Below are positions 1 to 10,073 of a stretch of 64,000 nt of DNA, in pieces. A program made the position numbers and the translations under genes. Within the stretch, counting starts at the first letter, position 1, and the number at the start of each line of letters is the position of its first letter. Origin of the DNA: Flaccisagitta enflata. Taxonomy: Eukaryota > Chaetognatha > Sagittoidea > Aphragmophora. Under the pieces are notes generated by a model. The model saw only the letters and a list, made by a program, of their open reading frames with translations, made no database searches and was not told the origin of the DNA. The stretch covers positions 78,058,001-78,122,000 of the forward strand of contig OZ231126.1 of assembly GCA_965153355.1 (NCBI GenBank), written 5' to 3'.

Positions 1-640
1 GTCCTGTAGGACACAGGGGTGAATTTCAAGACGTCCAGACAGATATCCGACGCCAGTCCACAGACACGTCCCCCCCGAGGCCCCTCTCAGACCCCAAATC
101 AGCCCTCTCAAGCCCAAAATCAGCCCTCCCAAGCCCAAAATCAGCTCCCCTTCAGTCTCAGGCCCAAAATCAGCCCTCTCAAGCCCAAAATCAGCCCTCT
201 CAAGCCCAAAATCAGCCCTCTCAGGCCCAAAATCAGCCCTCTCAGACTCAAAATTAGCCCTCTCAGGCCCAAAATCAGCTCTTTCAGCTCCAAAATTAGC
301 TTCAAATTAGCCCCAAATCAGCCCTCTCAAGCCCAAAATCAGCCCTCTCAAGCCCAAAATCAGCTCTCTCAGGCCCAAAATCAGTCCTCTCAGGCCCAAA
401 ATCAGCCCTTTCAGCTCCAAAATTAGCTCTCTAATACCCTACATCAGCCTTGTCAGGCTCAAAATCAAGCATGTCAGCCCTTTAATGTGCCTTCTAAGGA
501 CGTCTGGAAATTCACCCCTGTGTCCTACAGGACATCGGCCCTTTGGGGCCGCTGCCCTGCTCTCACTATACTTCTTCAGCTGATCACTCCTAGCAGGGCA
601 TCGGGTACCGCTGACCATGTGCGATCCTTGGATGACTAGT
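1..640 (+). mobile_element. Foldback element with ~20-bp tandem core (left edge at window start)
   Basis: The two ends are inverted copies: GTCCTGTAGGACACAGGGGT at the window start and its reverse complement near 514-533. The core (about 80-480) is a tandem repeat of about 20 bp, AAGCCCAAAATCAGCCCTCT-like. The right end continues with a GC-rich hairpin (GGCCCTTTGGGGCC) and a conserved tail containing GGTACCGCTGACCATGTGCG. The same tail occurs near 10740 and 30467. No protein is encoded; the open frame through the repeat is a by-product. The true left end lies outside the window. The family is defined by comparing eight or more copies here. Confidence 0.7.
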
Positions 641-763
641 TTACTTTTCCGGCCCTTTTGAGCTTTTTGAGCATAGTGCCCCTGCCCAGATGCCCTAGTG
701 ACCTTCTCCAGCACTGCTCCTGCCCACCCACACGCGACTAGGGAAGCTGTGTATCTGGCCTTG
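641..763 (+). mobile_element. 3' part of a Helentron-like (HINE) element
   Basis: The segment has the conserved 3' block of the element family: CACTGCTCCTGCCCACC, then CACACGCGACT (subterminal repeat), then a GGCCTTG terminus followed by TT. The 5' half is off the window because the foldback element at 1-640 is inserted in it. Confidence 0.6.
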
Positions 764-775
764 TTGATGAACCCC

Positions 776-791
776 TCTCTCCCTCTCTCAA

Positions 792-823
<32 letters not shown>

Positions 824-838
824 AATCTCTCCCTCTCA
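776..838. repeat. CT microsatellite
   Basis: Imperfect (CT)n with CCCTCTCAAT interruptions. It produces Ser/Leu and Arg/Glu open frames on both strands that are not genes. Confidence 0.9.
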
Positions 839-984
839 GCATTTACGACTTTTTTCACACGGCTATTAGCCGCCTTTATTGGCACTTCAAATAAACAGTA
901 CAGTTGGACTTCACTACAGCCCATTTCAAGGGACTATGCAAATTTATGCCTTTTAGTGAAGCTGCCTTTACAATAGATAAGAAC

Positions 985-1065
985 TACCAAATTTAGTGGT
1001 AATTGGATAAACTTTTCTCATACCCGCCACCCCCCCTAAAATTGAGAGATGGTGGTGTTTCTAGC
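985..1065. repeat. Segment repeated inverted at 7590-7670
   Basis: The block around TTGGATAAACTTTTCTCATA and GAGAGATGGTGGTGTTTC recurs as its reverse complement at 7590-7670. The pair could be the ends of a 6.7-kb structure or two dispersed copies; the window alone cannot decide. Confidence 0.55.
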
Positions 1066-2470
1066 AGGCAAATGTCACGGTTCCACAGCATGCTTGAGGG
1101 CCCGACTTTCTGCCAATCTATGTTAGCTCAAGCTTCAGTTACATCATTGGAAATGATTTAAACGGTTCAAATACATTCATAACTACCCAGTGCACAATTT
1201 CAAACCCTTTTTTGTGACCCTTCCTACCCCTAGGGGGTAAAAAAATTCAATCAAAGGGCTATTTTTGGTATGTCTCCATTCTGTCTCCAGTAGAAAAAAG
1301 CCAGCAAAACCAATCAAAAAATGTCTTGTTGTATGAAATTATCAGTGTTCCCCGACCATTATCAATCCCACAGGATACACAAAAAAATTAAACTCATTAC
1401 GCAAACAATGAGTTACCAATAAAGGTATATAACTCAAATTTACCCCTTCTCGATTTTTTTGCTTTTTTTCTCTTAATGCTGACTATCATGATACTTATTT
1501 TTTAAAACCTCCTTTGTCTTAAACATTAAGCATTTTTTTCTTTTTCCAATCGATGCACAACTACTTGAAGGACATTCCCCTCTATTTTCATGTTATTGGG
1601 TTGATCCTAAGCAGAGAAATAGCATTTTTCTTGAAGCGTATCAATTCGCGCACACCCCAAACTTCTTCCTAACGCTTACCTAACGCTTTAGATATGCCAC
1701 TATTGTGTCAAAGTGACACAATTCACATGAAAACTGAGAACACCATGTGAAAGAGCGTGAAATTTTGATTCTACCCTGATAATTTGAAATCTTGACTCCA
1801 AAGCGTTTAGCCACAATGAAATTTTACATTTTGTTGGTCCTCAAAGTGTGAACAGAATTGATACGCTCGTCGGACGATCGTCGTAGTTAATTCTTTGTTT
1901 CCACACAGCGCTTCTCACACAAATTTGCGAGGCTTTTAAGCTTTAATGTGGTAAAATTTCTCAAAATTCAAATTCGCATATCTCAGGAACTATTTGAGTT
2001 AGCCCAATGAAATTTTGCGTGGTTGGTATCTGGATCAAGAGAGTCCTTTGCCTAAATTCTGATGCGACCTAAAGAATGTCGAGCAGTGCTACCAGACCAA
2101 CCAGCCTACCAGACAAAAAAATGAAAAAGTCGCATAACTTTTGAATGCCTTTTCCGATTTGGCTGAAATTTTGCATGAAAGCTCTTGAAGAGGATCTACA
2201 TCAATGGTATTAAGAGGAACTTAGCAGAAAAAAGTTTTACTACACTGCCCAACCAACCAAAATTGGTGCTTATAGAGATTTTCTGAAAATTCGTGAAATT
2301 TCGATTTTTTATACTGAAACTTCCTCAGACTATTGCGTTTAAACATAATTTGAAAAAAAATATTGTCATATTGATTTTATCACTACCATAAGCATTTTTT
2401 TTGTATAATTTGTGTACAAAATATGTCTAGTTAATCTTAATTTGCATAAAAAATGAGCTCAGTTAACGAA
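1066..2470 (+). repeat. Long AT-rich dispersed repeat, copy 1
   Basis: Non-coding, AT-rich. Clear homologues lie at 22020-22340 (-), 22430-23660 (+) and 23860-25290 (-). Landmarks shared between copies include CATGCTTGAGGGCCCGACTT, TGTGACCCTTCCTACCCCTA, CACTTTGAGGACC-like text and CCGATTTGGCTGAAATTTTG. No open frame of useful length survives in any copy. It may be an old transposon; its class is unknown. Confidence 0.65.
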
Positions 2471-2739
2471 ATTCATCTATGGATTCGTAAATGAGACTTC
2501 ATCAGCTATACAGGGATGTATAGTTTTGTTGAATTTGAATCATTGAAATAATGGCTAATTCTAACCCTGCCAACTTGCCGTTTCTTGACATTTGCCAGCA
2601 ATCCACTTTTTTTAGTCGCGTGCACGCGACTCTACAACCCGCTCCGTCTGTCGGTCGGTCGGTCCGTCCGTCGGTCGGTCGGTCGGTCGGTCGGTAACAC
2701 TTTGCTTTTTTGCGTCTTTTTGAGTCGTCTGGAGTTATT

Positions 2740-3690
2740 TTGAGTCATTTTGTTGTTGTTTTTGGGAATTATTGGTTGCTTTTAGTCATTTTTGGTCATT
2801 TTTGGTCATTTTGGTCATTTTGGTCGTTTTGGTCATTTTGGTCATTTTGGTCATTTTGGTCATTTTTGGCCATTTTTGGTCAATTTTGTTTAATTTTGTT
2901 TATTTTGTTTATTTTTGTTTATTTTTGTTTATTTTTGATCTTTTTTGGTCATTTTTGGTCATTTTTGGTCATTTTTGGTCATTTTGGTCATTTTGATCAT
3001 TTTATGTCATTTTATGTCATTTTGGTCATTTTGGTCATTTTTGGTCTTTTTTGGTCATTTTTGGCCATTTTTGGTCATTTTGGTCATTTTGGTCATTTTG
3101 GTCATTTTGGTCAGTTTTGGTCATTTTGGTCATTTTCGGTCCTTTTGATCATTTTTGGTCATTTTGGTCATTTTGGTCATTTTTGGTCATTTTTGGTCAT
3201 TTTTGGTCATTTTTGGTCATTTTTGGTCATTTTTGGTCATCTTTGGTCATTTTTGATCATTTTTAATCATTTTGGTCGTTTTTGGTCGTTTTTGGTCATT
3301 TTTGGTCATTTTTGGTCATTTTTGGCCATTTTTGGTCATTTTAAATCATTTTAGATCATTTTAGATCATTTGTGATCCTTTTTGGTCATTTTCGGTCATT
3401 TTCGGTCATTTTTGGTCATTTTTGGTCATTTTTGGTCATTTTTGGTCATTTTTGGTCATTTTTGGTCATTTTGGTCATTTTTGGTCATTTTTGGTCATTT
3501 TTGGTCATTTTTGGTCATTTTTGGTCATTTTTGGTCATTTTTGGTCATTTTGGTCATTTTTGGTCATTTTTGGTCATTTTTGGTCATTTTTGGTCATTTT
3601 TGGTCATTTTTGGTCATTTTTGGTCATTTTGGTCATTTTTGGTCATTTTTGGTCATTTTTGGTCATTTTTGGTCATTTTTGGTTAAAGTT
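2740..3690. repeat. 10-bp minisatellite (TTTTTGGTCA)n
   Basis: About 950 bp of TTTTTGGTCA with 9-bp variants (TTTTGGTCA), more diverged at the left end and nearly perfect from 3400 on. The long Trp-Ser-Phe/Gly-His-Phe open frames are read-through of this repeat and are not proteins. The T-tracts recur close to once per helical turn. Confidence 0.95.
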
Positions 3691-4240
3691 TGCTGGTTAA
3701 AGTCTGCTGATTAAAGTCTGCTTGTTGAAGTCTGCTGGTTGAAGTCTGCTGGTTTTTCTGGTTTATGTTTGATTTAGGTCTGATTTAGGTCTGGTTTTGG
3801 TCTGGTTTTGGTCTGGTTTAATTCTGGTTTGAGTCTGGTTTGAGTCTGGTTTGAGTCTGGTTTGAGTCTGGTTTGAGTCTGGTTTGAGTCCGGTTTGATT
3901 CTGGTTTGAGTCTGGTTTGAGTCTGGTTTGATTCTGGTTTGAGCCTGGTTTGAGCCTGGTTTGAGCCTGGTTTTGGTCTGGTTTAAGTCTGGTTTGAGTC
4001 TGGTTTGAGTCTGGTTTGAGTCTGGTTTAAATCTGGTTTGAGTTTGGTTTGATTCTGGTTTGAGTCTGGTTTGAGTCTGGTTTAAGTTTGGCTTAAATCT
4101 GGTTTATGTCTGATTTATGTCTGATTTAGGTCTGGTTTTGGTCTGGTTTAATTCTGGTTTGAGTCTGGTTTGAGTCTGGTTTGAGTGTAGTTTGGGTCTT
4201 TTTGGGTTGCGTTTAAGTCTGATTTTCGATAAAAAGATAC
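3691..4240. repeat. 11-bp minisatellite (GTCTGGTTTGA)n
   Basis: Begins with TTAAAGTCTGCTG-like units and becomes GTCTGGTTTGA with variants GTCTGGTTTTG and GCCTGGTTTGA. It is contiguous with the preceding 10-bp array and lies in the same element. Confidence 0.9.
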
Positions 4241-4310
4241 AATAAGAAGTCAGGTCAGTTCAGTTTTTTTTGTCCTGCACGCGACTTATAGGTGTTGGCC
4301 TTGTTTTTTT

Positions 4311-4459
4311 AGTTGCGGACACGCAACTCTATAAGAAGCTTTGTCCGTCCGTCCGTCCGTCGGTCTGTTGGTCCGTCACGTTCGAGTTGAAAAGTGGGAA
4401 AACGCGCATTTTCGCCCCTGCCCACCCGTCCGCAACTGAGGGCCGTGTATCCGGCCTTG
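4311..4459 (+). mobile_element. Helentron-like element, code AGTTGCGGAC (complete, 149 bp)
   Basis: The 5' hairpin is AGTTGCGGACACGCAACT; the inverted code GTCCGCAACT is at 4428-4437. The 3' stem-loop GGCCG-tgtatc-CGGCC is followed by TTG. This is one of the shortest complete copies and a good type sequence. It lies head-to-tail with the previous element, separated only by Ts. Confidence 0.75.
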
Positions 4460-4465
4460 TTTGTG

Positions 4466-5292
4466 GTTAATAGAAAATTAAGATCAGACGAAGAAGAAAT
4501 CTGATAGCTTAAAAAATGATATAGCAGAGGAAATGAAAATAGATTTAATAAAAAAAAAAAGACAGATTTAAAATGATAGATGAAAATTAACAGATTTAAA
4601 ATGACAGACGAAAATTTGCAGATTGAAAGGATAAACTTAAAAGATCAGAATGAAATACATGTTAAGTTGAAAACAAAAAGAAGAAAGAAATTAGTCCTAA
4701 CCAGAGCGGGCTGTGGACAGTCTTAAAAGATTAAGGCTGGGTTAAGAGAAATGACCAACCGAATAAACATACTTTCATAGGCTACATAATAACATCTACT
4801 TCCGCATGCATTCGGTTGGGTTCTTTTAGCTAGAAATTTCTTCATACATTAGAGCAACAATTTTAACTAATCCTATCAACTAAATTCAAGATGTCAATCC
4901 CAAAGAATCTTCATCTCAAATTCGATTAGCATTGCCTCACACGGGAACCGGCCGTAACCCTTGGGTATGGATCAGCCTTAGCCTACAGTAGTTGAGGATA
5001 CCAATAGTAACATTTTTTATGTTTAATAGAAAAATTAAGATCAGACGAAGAAGAAATCAGATAGCTTAAAAAATGATATAGAAGAGGAAATGAAAATAGA
5101 TTTAAAAAAAAATGATGGATTTAAAATGATAGATGAAAATTAACAGATTTAAAATGACAGATGAAAATTGGCAGATTTAAAGGATAAATTTGAAGATCAG
5201 AATGAAATGCATGTAAAGTTAAAAACAAAAAGAAGAAAGAAATTAGTCCTAACCAGAGCGGGCTGTGGACCGTCTTAAAAGATTAAGGCTGG
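4466..5292 (+). repeat. Direct repeat of ~275 bp, 555 bp apart
   Basis: The segment 4466-4742 (TTAATAGAAAATTAAGATCA ... GATTAAGGCTGGGTT) recurs at 5021-5292 in the same orientation with few differences. The 280 bp between them are single copy here. This fits either a partial tandem duplication of a 555-bp unit or a short element with direct terminal repeats. No coding capacity is seen. Confidence 0.7.
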
Positions 5293-5770
5293 GTTTGAAA
5301 GGGTTGCTTTAAAAGCTCATAGCTCCCAAACAGATTGAGCAACTGACCTCAACTTGGACTCATTTTAAAGAGCAGACAAAGCTCATTGAAATGAGCCTAT
5401 ATTGAAGTCTCTAGCTCAATTCGTTTAGGAGCCTATGTCTTCTTTACAAAATGAGCTACTGACCAAAATTTGCGCTCATTCTAAAGCATAGACAGTTTTT
5501 AGTCGCGTGCTACGCGACTCTACACCCTGCTTTGTCGGTCCATCCGTCGGTCCGTCCGTCGGTTGATCGGTCTGTCACACTTTACTTTTTTTAGGTTTTT
5601 GGGGTATTTGGCTTCACTGCTCCTGCCCAGATGATCTAGTGACCTCAAATACAGCCCCTGCCCACCCACACGCGACTGGGGTAGCCGTGTATCCGGCCTT
5701 GTTTTAAAATGGGCCCAAATGAAATTCTTTAACTCAATTTGTTTTGGAGCAGCAGTCTTCTAAAGTTAAT
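5293..5770. repeat. Dispersed repeat with GAGCTCATTTTAAA motifs, interrupted by an element
   Basis: Text such as AGCTCATTTTAAAGAGC and CTCAATTTGTTT is shared with 7250-7580, where parts occur in both orientations. The Helentron-like element at 5501-5701 is inserted in it. The related sequence at 7480-7550 lacks that insertion and gives an empty site. Confidence 0.55.
5501..5701 (+). mobile_element. Helentron-like element, code AGTCGCGTGC (complete, 201 bp)
   Basis: The 5' hairpin is AGTCGCGTGCTACGCGACT, then CTCTACACCCTGCTTTGTC and a CCGT/CGGT tract. The conserved CACTGCTCCTGCCCAGATGA block and CACACGCGACT follow, and the 3' stem-loop GCCG-tgtatc-CGGC ends in CTTG. It is flanked by TTTTT on the left and TTTT on the right. 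Confidence 0.75.
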
Positions 5771-5905
5771 CTCATATCAAAATCATGTGATGCAGGGTGG
5801 GCAAGGGCAACCAACCTCTATCCTCACTCAAACCCTACCTTTCAATCCCTTCCCAAACACTCACACAAAGGATAGCATATACAGCATCACACAAGCATTT
5901 TTTTT

Positions 5906-6073
5906 AGTTGTGTGCTACGCAACTCTACACCCCGCTTTGTTGGTCCGTCACACTTTACTTTTTTGGGTCTTTGCGGTCTTTGGCCTCACTGCTCCTGTCC
6001 AAGAGATCAAGTGACCTCAGATATGGCCCCTGCCCACCCATGAGCGACTGGGGTAGCCATGTATCCGGGCTTG
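5906..6073 (+). mobile_element. Helentron-like element (complete, 168 bp)
   Basis: The 5' hairpin is AGTTGTGTGCTACGCAACT, with one mismatch in the stem. The 3' part has GAGCGACTGGGGTAGCC and ends GGGCTTG before a T run. The code word is partly degraded, so this looks like an older copy. Confidence 0.65.
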
Positions 6074-6431
6074 TTTTTGCCTTTTTAACTCAAGCATGAT
6101 AGATTGATAAAGCCTGTCATAGAGTTGCCTGTCTGCAACTTAAAAATAGCAGAAACCCTTGCAACTTTGAGAGCTTGTATCTGCTACACAAATCGATCTA
6201 CAGACTCTAAATTAGTGGCATTTACCTATTCCCTGTTGCTTGTCCAGTTTATAAGCAAGGCCGGGCACACAGCACCCCATTTGTGGGTAGTTTTGCAATG
6301 GCAGAAATGCAAAAATCGCTTGCAATTCAACAATGTGATGGCTGGCACACCAACCGGCCTGCCAACCAACTCAGTAATGCTTCTTTTCGTTATTGCGAGT
6401 AACAAACTTAGGAATGGATAATGGCATAAAA
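6074..6431. other. Unassigned AT-rich sequence
   Basis: No gene, no repeat shared within the window and no terminal repeats recognised. Short open frames on both strands lack start or splice context and family resemblance. Confidence 0.5.
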
Positions 6432-6605
6432 CAAGTGACATGGTGTCACAATATTGTTGCGGACAGGTGGGCAGGGGCATCCAACCCCCATCCACACCCA
6501 ATGCCCCCCCCCCCTAACATGTATACCCAAAGAATCATCCAAAATGTTTGTTTTTCCACTTTTTGACTCATGGGTTATGGACTGATGGATGGATTGACCA
6601 ACAAA
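6432..6605 (-). mobile_element. Helentron-like element, GTGAC-stem 3' end, 5' hairpin lost
   Basis: Read on the minus strand it ends GTGAC-accat-GTCAC-TTG, a 3' stem-loop, preceded by CTGTCCGCAACAATATT. The other end decays around 6590-6605 without its hairpin. It is closest to the element at 44388-44613. Confidence 0.55.
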
Positions 6606-6813
6606 CCCAAAAAGCATCCCAACAAAATAACGGAACTTGCAAATATTTTCATAATGGAGAGAGCAACAGACTTGTTGTCAATGAAACTATCATCATTTAG
6701 TTCCAAACTGAATGAAATTTTTTCTCAGTGCAAATTGAGCACTTGTTGCAATGGTAATCTACTAAAAAGTCCTATGTTCGCTATATTCCTATCAGTGTGT
6801 ACGTGTGTGCATA

Positions 6814-6818
<5 letters not shown>

Positions 6819-6867
<49 letters not shown>
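6819..6867. repeat. GT microsatellite
   Basis: Uninterrupted (GT)n of about 24 units, followed by GTATGTGTCTGCGC. The flanks 6606-6818 and 6868-7249 show nothing recognisable. Confidence 0.95.
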
Positions 6868-6872
<5 letters not shown>

Positions 6873-7249
6873 CTGCGCATGTTTACTCATAAGTTTTTAA
6901 GGCATTGTACAGTAGACTGCCTAGATTTGCAAAAATGGGGGCAAGCGTAATAAAAAAACAAGCAGCTAAAAGAATGAAATTTAGAATTAAGATTAACAAT
7001 AGCATACAATAGAAACATATTCCCACGTATTCCTGCTAATATATCTGGAACAAAAAATATACAAGATTACTGCTCAAAATTAAATTTGCTACCATTTTTC
7101 TTATATCCTGTAAGAATATTGTTTGTTTGGATATTGCTGGAGAGCATTCCTTGAAGCTGTTTTTCTATTACCCTTGCCCCCATTACCTCAAGTCTAGACA
7201 GAATCTACAGTATGCTTTTCTTCTAACAGCATGATAACATAATAACATC

Positions 7250-7580
7250 AACTTTGGAAGACCGCTGCGCCTAAATAAATTGAGAGTTAGCTTTGGGCCT
7301 ATTCTAAAGAACTCTGTCTATTCTTTAAAATGAGCTCATGTTGAGCTCAGTGGCTCAATTTGTTTAGAAGATATAGGTCTACAAAGAGGGGGGTTAGTGC
7401 TTCTTTTCTTTAACAGAAGCATCGACTTTGGCCGACTGTTGCTCCTAAACAAATTAAGCTTGAGACTTCAACTAAAGCTCATTTTAAAGAGCTTTGTCTG
7501 CTATTTAAAATGAGCCCAAGTTAAGATCAGTCGCTCAATTTGTTTGGGACCTGTGAGCTTTTAAACTAACCCTTTCAAAT
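7250..7580. repeat. Internally repeated block related to 5293-5770
   Basis: Two diverged subcopies (about 7250-7380 and 7420-7560) both contain a CTCCTAAACAAATTAAG-like start, TTTAAAATGAGC and CTCAATTTGTTT. No coding sequence. The second subcopy provides the uninserted counterpart of the element at 5501. Confidence 0.5.
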
Positions 7581-7589
7581 GGGGATTGC

Positions 7590-7670
7590 TGGAAACACCA
7601 CCATCTCTCAATTATAGGGGGGGGTGGTGGGTATAAGTAAAGTTTATCCAATAACCACCAAATTCTCATC
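7590..7670. repeat. Inverted copy of 985-1065
   Basis: Reverse complement of the block at 985-1065, with an expanded G run (GGGGGGGGTGGTGGG). Confidence 0.55.
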
Positions 7671-7805
7671 TATGATGGAAATGGTCTTATTTTCTCCGCG
7701 GGCGTTTTGAGTTTTGAAAATGACACTACTTTAAGCCACCCTACTTTACAAGGCCGTTTACAAGGCTACCAAAGTCGCTTGCAGGTGGGCAGGGGCAGTG
7801 ATAAT

Positions 7806-8671
7806 AGTCCAAAAAGCGTTAGATGGTCAGCGGTACCCTTGCCCTGCCCACTATGAGCCAGATCAGCCCTGCTAAAGAAAATTCCCATACCCAGCCTCTT
7901 ACCACCCAGCAACCACCCCAAAAGGCTCAAACCGCCTTCACTATGAGCCAGATCAGCCCAGCTAAAGAAAATTCCCATACCCAGCCTCTAACCACCCAGC
8001 AACCACCCCAAAAGGCTCAAACCGCCTTCACTATGAGCCAGATCAGCCCAGCTAAAGAAAATTCCCATACCCAGCCTCTAACCACCCAGCAACCACCCCA
8101 AAAGGCTCAAACCGCTTTTGCTGCCCCAGTAGGTTGTGCTTGAAGTTGAAGGGGAAGCAGGGCAGCTGCCCCGAAAGGGTTGATGACCTATGCTTTCACA
8201 CATATGAGGAATTTTCTCTCCTTCTCCTCCTCCATCCGCCCGCCCCCCTCCCCCAGCTCCAAGGCCCAAATTCTAGTCCCAAGACCCAAATCCCAGTCTC
8301 GTGGCTCAAATCCTTACTAAAAGGCCCAAATCCTAGCCTCAAGGCCCAAATCCTAGCCTGGAGGCTCAAATCTCAGCGTTGAGATCTAAATCTCATCCTT
8401 GAGGCTGAGATATGAACCTTGAGGCTTAGATTTAGGCCTCACGGCTGGGATTTGAGAGATTTGGATCTCAAGGCTGGGATTTGGGCCTTGAGGCTAGGAT
8501 TTAGGCCTTTTGGATAGGATTTGGGCCACGAGACTGGGATTTGGGTCTCGGGACTAGAATTTGGGCCTCGGAGCTGGGGGGGGGTGTATGGACGTAGGAG
8601 GAGAAGGAGGAGGAGAAAATTCCCCATCTGTGTGAAAGCATAGGTCATCAACCCCTTCGCTGCCCAAAAAG
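7806..8671. mobile_element. Foldback element with three 91-bp repeats in one arm
   Basis: One end has GCGTTAGATGGTCAGCGGTA; the other ends CCCTTCGCTGCCCAAAAA. The arms around 8182-8210 (GATGACCTATGCTTTCACAC) and 8630-8652 are inverted copies. The core 8260-8560 is the family's 20-bp unit (GGCCCAAATCCTAGCCTCAA), on one strand first and then on the other, so the whole can fold back. Confidence 0.65.
7851..8123 (+). repeat. Three 91-bp tandem units
   Basis: ATGAGCCAGATCAGCCC begins near 7852, 7943 and 8034, exactly 91 bp apart, with almost no differences. 91 is not a multiple of 3, so an apparent repeat-protein frame shifts between units. This is not evidence of coding. Confidence 0.9.
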
Positions 8672-8816
8672 GCTATTTAAGCAATTTGGCAGGAGCAGTA
8701 ACGCAAAAATCGTCCATAAACGCTGAAAAAAGTTAACGTGGATGGACCAACCAATCAACTGACAGACCGACCGACTGACCGACATAGGGGATCATAGAGT
8801 TGCATAGCACATGACT

Positions 8817-9872
8817 AAAAATTACAAAAACTCTTAAAGAACAGCAAGTAGTATACGTCATGGTGTACAGGAACAGGAAATTTTGGTTTCATATTACTTT
8901 TTTTTTGTAGTATAGATTTATAATCTAAAAATATTATTGTGATTTCAGTTAAGTACTTTTAATATATTGTAAAATGATTTTTAACAATGTTTTTAAACCC
9001 AGAATACTGACTATAGTTTTATAACAATCAGTAATAAAAATTGAATGTTCAAATTTTTTAGAAAAATGGTGAACAAGATTTCAAAACATTGTTAGGTGAA
9101 ATTATATCACGGCCTGATTAAAAACAATTTTGCATTTCTAAGAACATGGCCCTTTTCTTATATGTTTTTTTAAAAAGGCCATGTTTTTGGAAATGCAAAT
9201 TTCTTTATATCTATGCAATGATATAATTTCACCTAATAGAAGTGAGATGACAAAGTATAATTTTCTATAAAAAATCTTCTTTTTTCTACTTTATTTCAAT
9301 ACATTATGTACATCAAATGTGTATGTCAGAGATTATCTATGCAAAAATGTATTGTTCGACACTTTAAAAAAATGTTTTTTAACATAAAAAATCATAAAAA
9401 AATGATATAAAAAATATCTTAAAAATTGTAATGACGCATAAAATTTCTTCTTCCCATACACTGCGTCATACCTTGTAGGCAGGCATTACAGTTCTCAAAT
9501 ATATCAATAAATAGTAATTAGTCATATATTCAATTTGCAAATGAACTTTATATAAATTTACTATTGCTTGTGCACGCTCTTCCATCTACTGCCCTTTCTG
9601 ATTTCCTATGTGTTTTCCTTGCGCACCAGTGACTATCAAAATCTTTGTCCTCTTGTTTGTCTGTTGCTCCCTTGGTCCATCGATCGATCCATCTCTGTTT
9701 CTCAGATCTGTTTCTCATATCTGTTTCTCTTATCTGTTTTTCATATCTGTTTCTCAATGCCTTCCTCTTTTTAGACATTAGGCACTTACTTTTTAGCTGT
9801 TAGGCGCACTTAGATTTTCAAACCATGCCAATACTTTTAGTTGTAAATTGGCCTCATGTTTAAACGTTTTTT
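8817..9872. other. AT-rich sequence without recognised genes
   Basis: Apart from the small foldback MITE at 9092-9236 and a run of ATCTGTTTCTC-like units near 9700-9760, nothing is recognised. The short frames near 9550-9780 come from that low-complexity run. Confidence 0.5.
9092..9236. mobile_element. 145-bp foldback MITE with perfect 18-bp ends
   Basis: TTAGGTGAAATTATATCA at 9092-9109 is perfectly inverted at 9219-9236. The arms continue inward with mismatches (GCATTTCTAAGAACATGGCC against GGCCATGTTTTTGGAAATGC). The superfamily cannot be set; a TA or TTA target is possible. Confidence 0.7.
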
Positions 9873-10073
9873 AGTCGCGTGCTACGCGACTCTACATCCC
9901 GCTTTGTCCGTCCATCGGTCCGTCCGTCCGTCCGTCCGTCCGTCCGTCACACTTTACTTTTTTTGGGTTTTGGGGGTTTTTGGCATCACTGCTCCTGCCC
10001 AAATGATCTGGTAACCTCAATTAAGGCCCCTGCCCACCTGCACGCGACTGGGGTAGCCGTGTATCCGGCCTTG
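9873..10073 (+). mobile_element. Helentron-like element, code AGTCGCGTGC (complete, 201 bp)
   Basis: Hairpin AGTCGCGTGCTACGCGACT at the 5' end and seven consecutive CCGT units. The inverted code GCACGCGACT starts near 10040, followed by the GCCG-tgtatc-CGGC stem and CTTG. Same length and layout as the copy at 5501-5701. Confidence 0.8.

Larger units (their letters stand above)
2614..4303 (+). mobile_element. Helentron-like element, code AGTCGCGTGC, carrying two minisatellites
   Basis: The 5' end is AGTCGCGTGCACGCGACT, a perfect hairpin, followed by a GGTC/CCGT tract. The inverted code word GCACGCGACT is at 4277-4286, and the element ends GGTGTTGGCCTTG at 4303. The cargo is a 10-bp and then an 11-bp tandem array. 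It abuts the next element (start 4311) through a pure T run. Class assignment to HINE/Helentron is by architecture: subterminal inverted repeats, internal tandem repeats, T-run target. Confidence 0.7.
7749..8816 (-). mobile_element. Helentron-like element split by a foldback element
   Basis: The left part (CAAGGCCGTTTACAAGGCTA, AAAGTCGCTTGCAGGTGGGC) is the 3' end in minus orientation. The right part (8672-8816) carries the GGAGCAGTAACGC block, the GACC tract and ends in a decayed hairpin (AGTTGCATAGCACATGACT). The two halves align end to end with the element at 57910-58116 once the foldback insertion is removed. Confidence 0.65.

Noticed and set aside
2710-3714. Several Trp-Ser-Phe / Gly-His-Phe frames over 100 codons
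   Set aside because: Read-through of the TTTTTGGTCA minisatellite.
2614-4303. Classification of the hairpin-ended elements as TIR transposons or SINEs
   Set aside because: The inverted word is terminal at one end and subterminal at the other, no fixed-length target duplication appears in four empty-site comparisons, and there is no tRNA- or 5S-like promoter; a Helentron-type interpretation fits better.
4466-5292. LTR retrotransposon
   Set aside because: Only 280 bp lie between the direct repeats and no primer-binding site, polypurine tract or target duplication was recognised.
7823-8143. 106-codon frame with apparent tandem peptide repeats
   Set aside because: The 91-bp DNA repeat only looks like a peptide repeat because the frame happens to stay open; it is the arm of a foldback element with no coding context.
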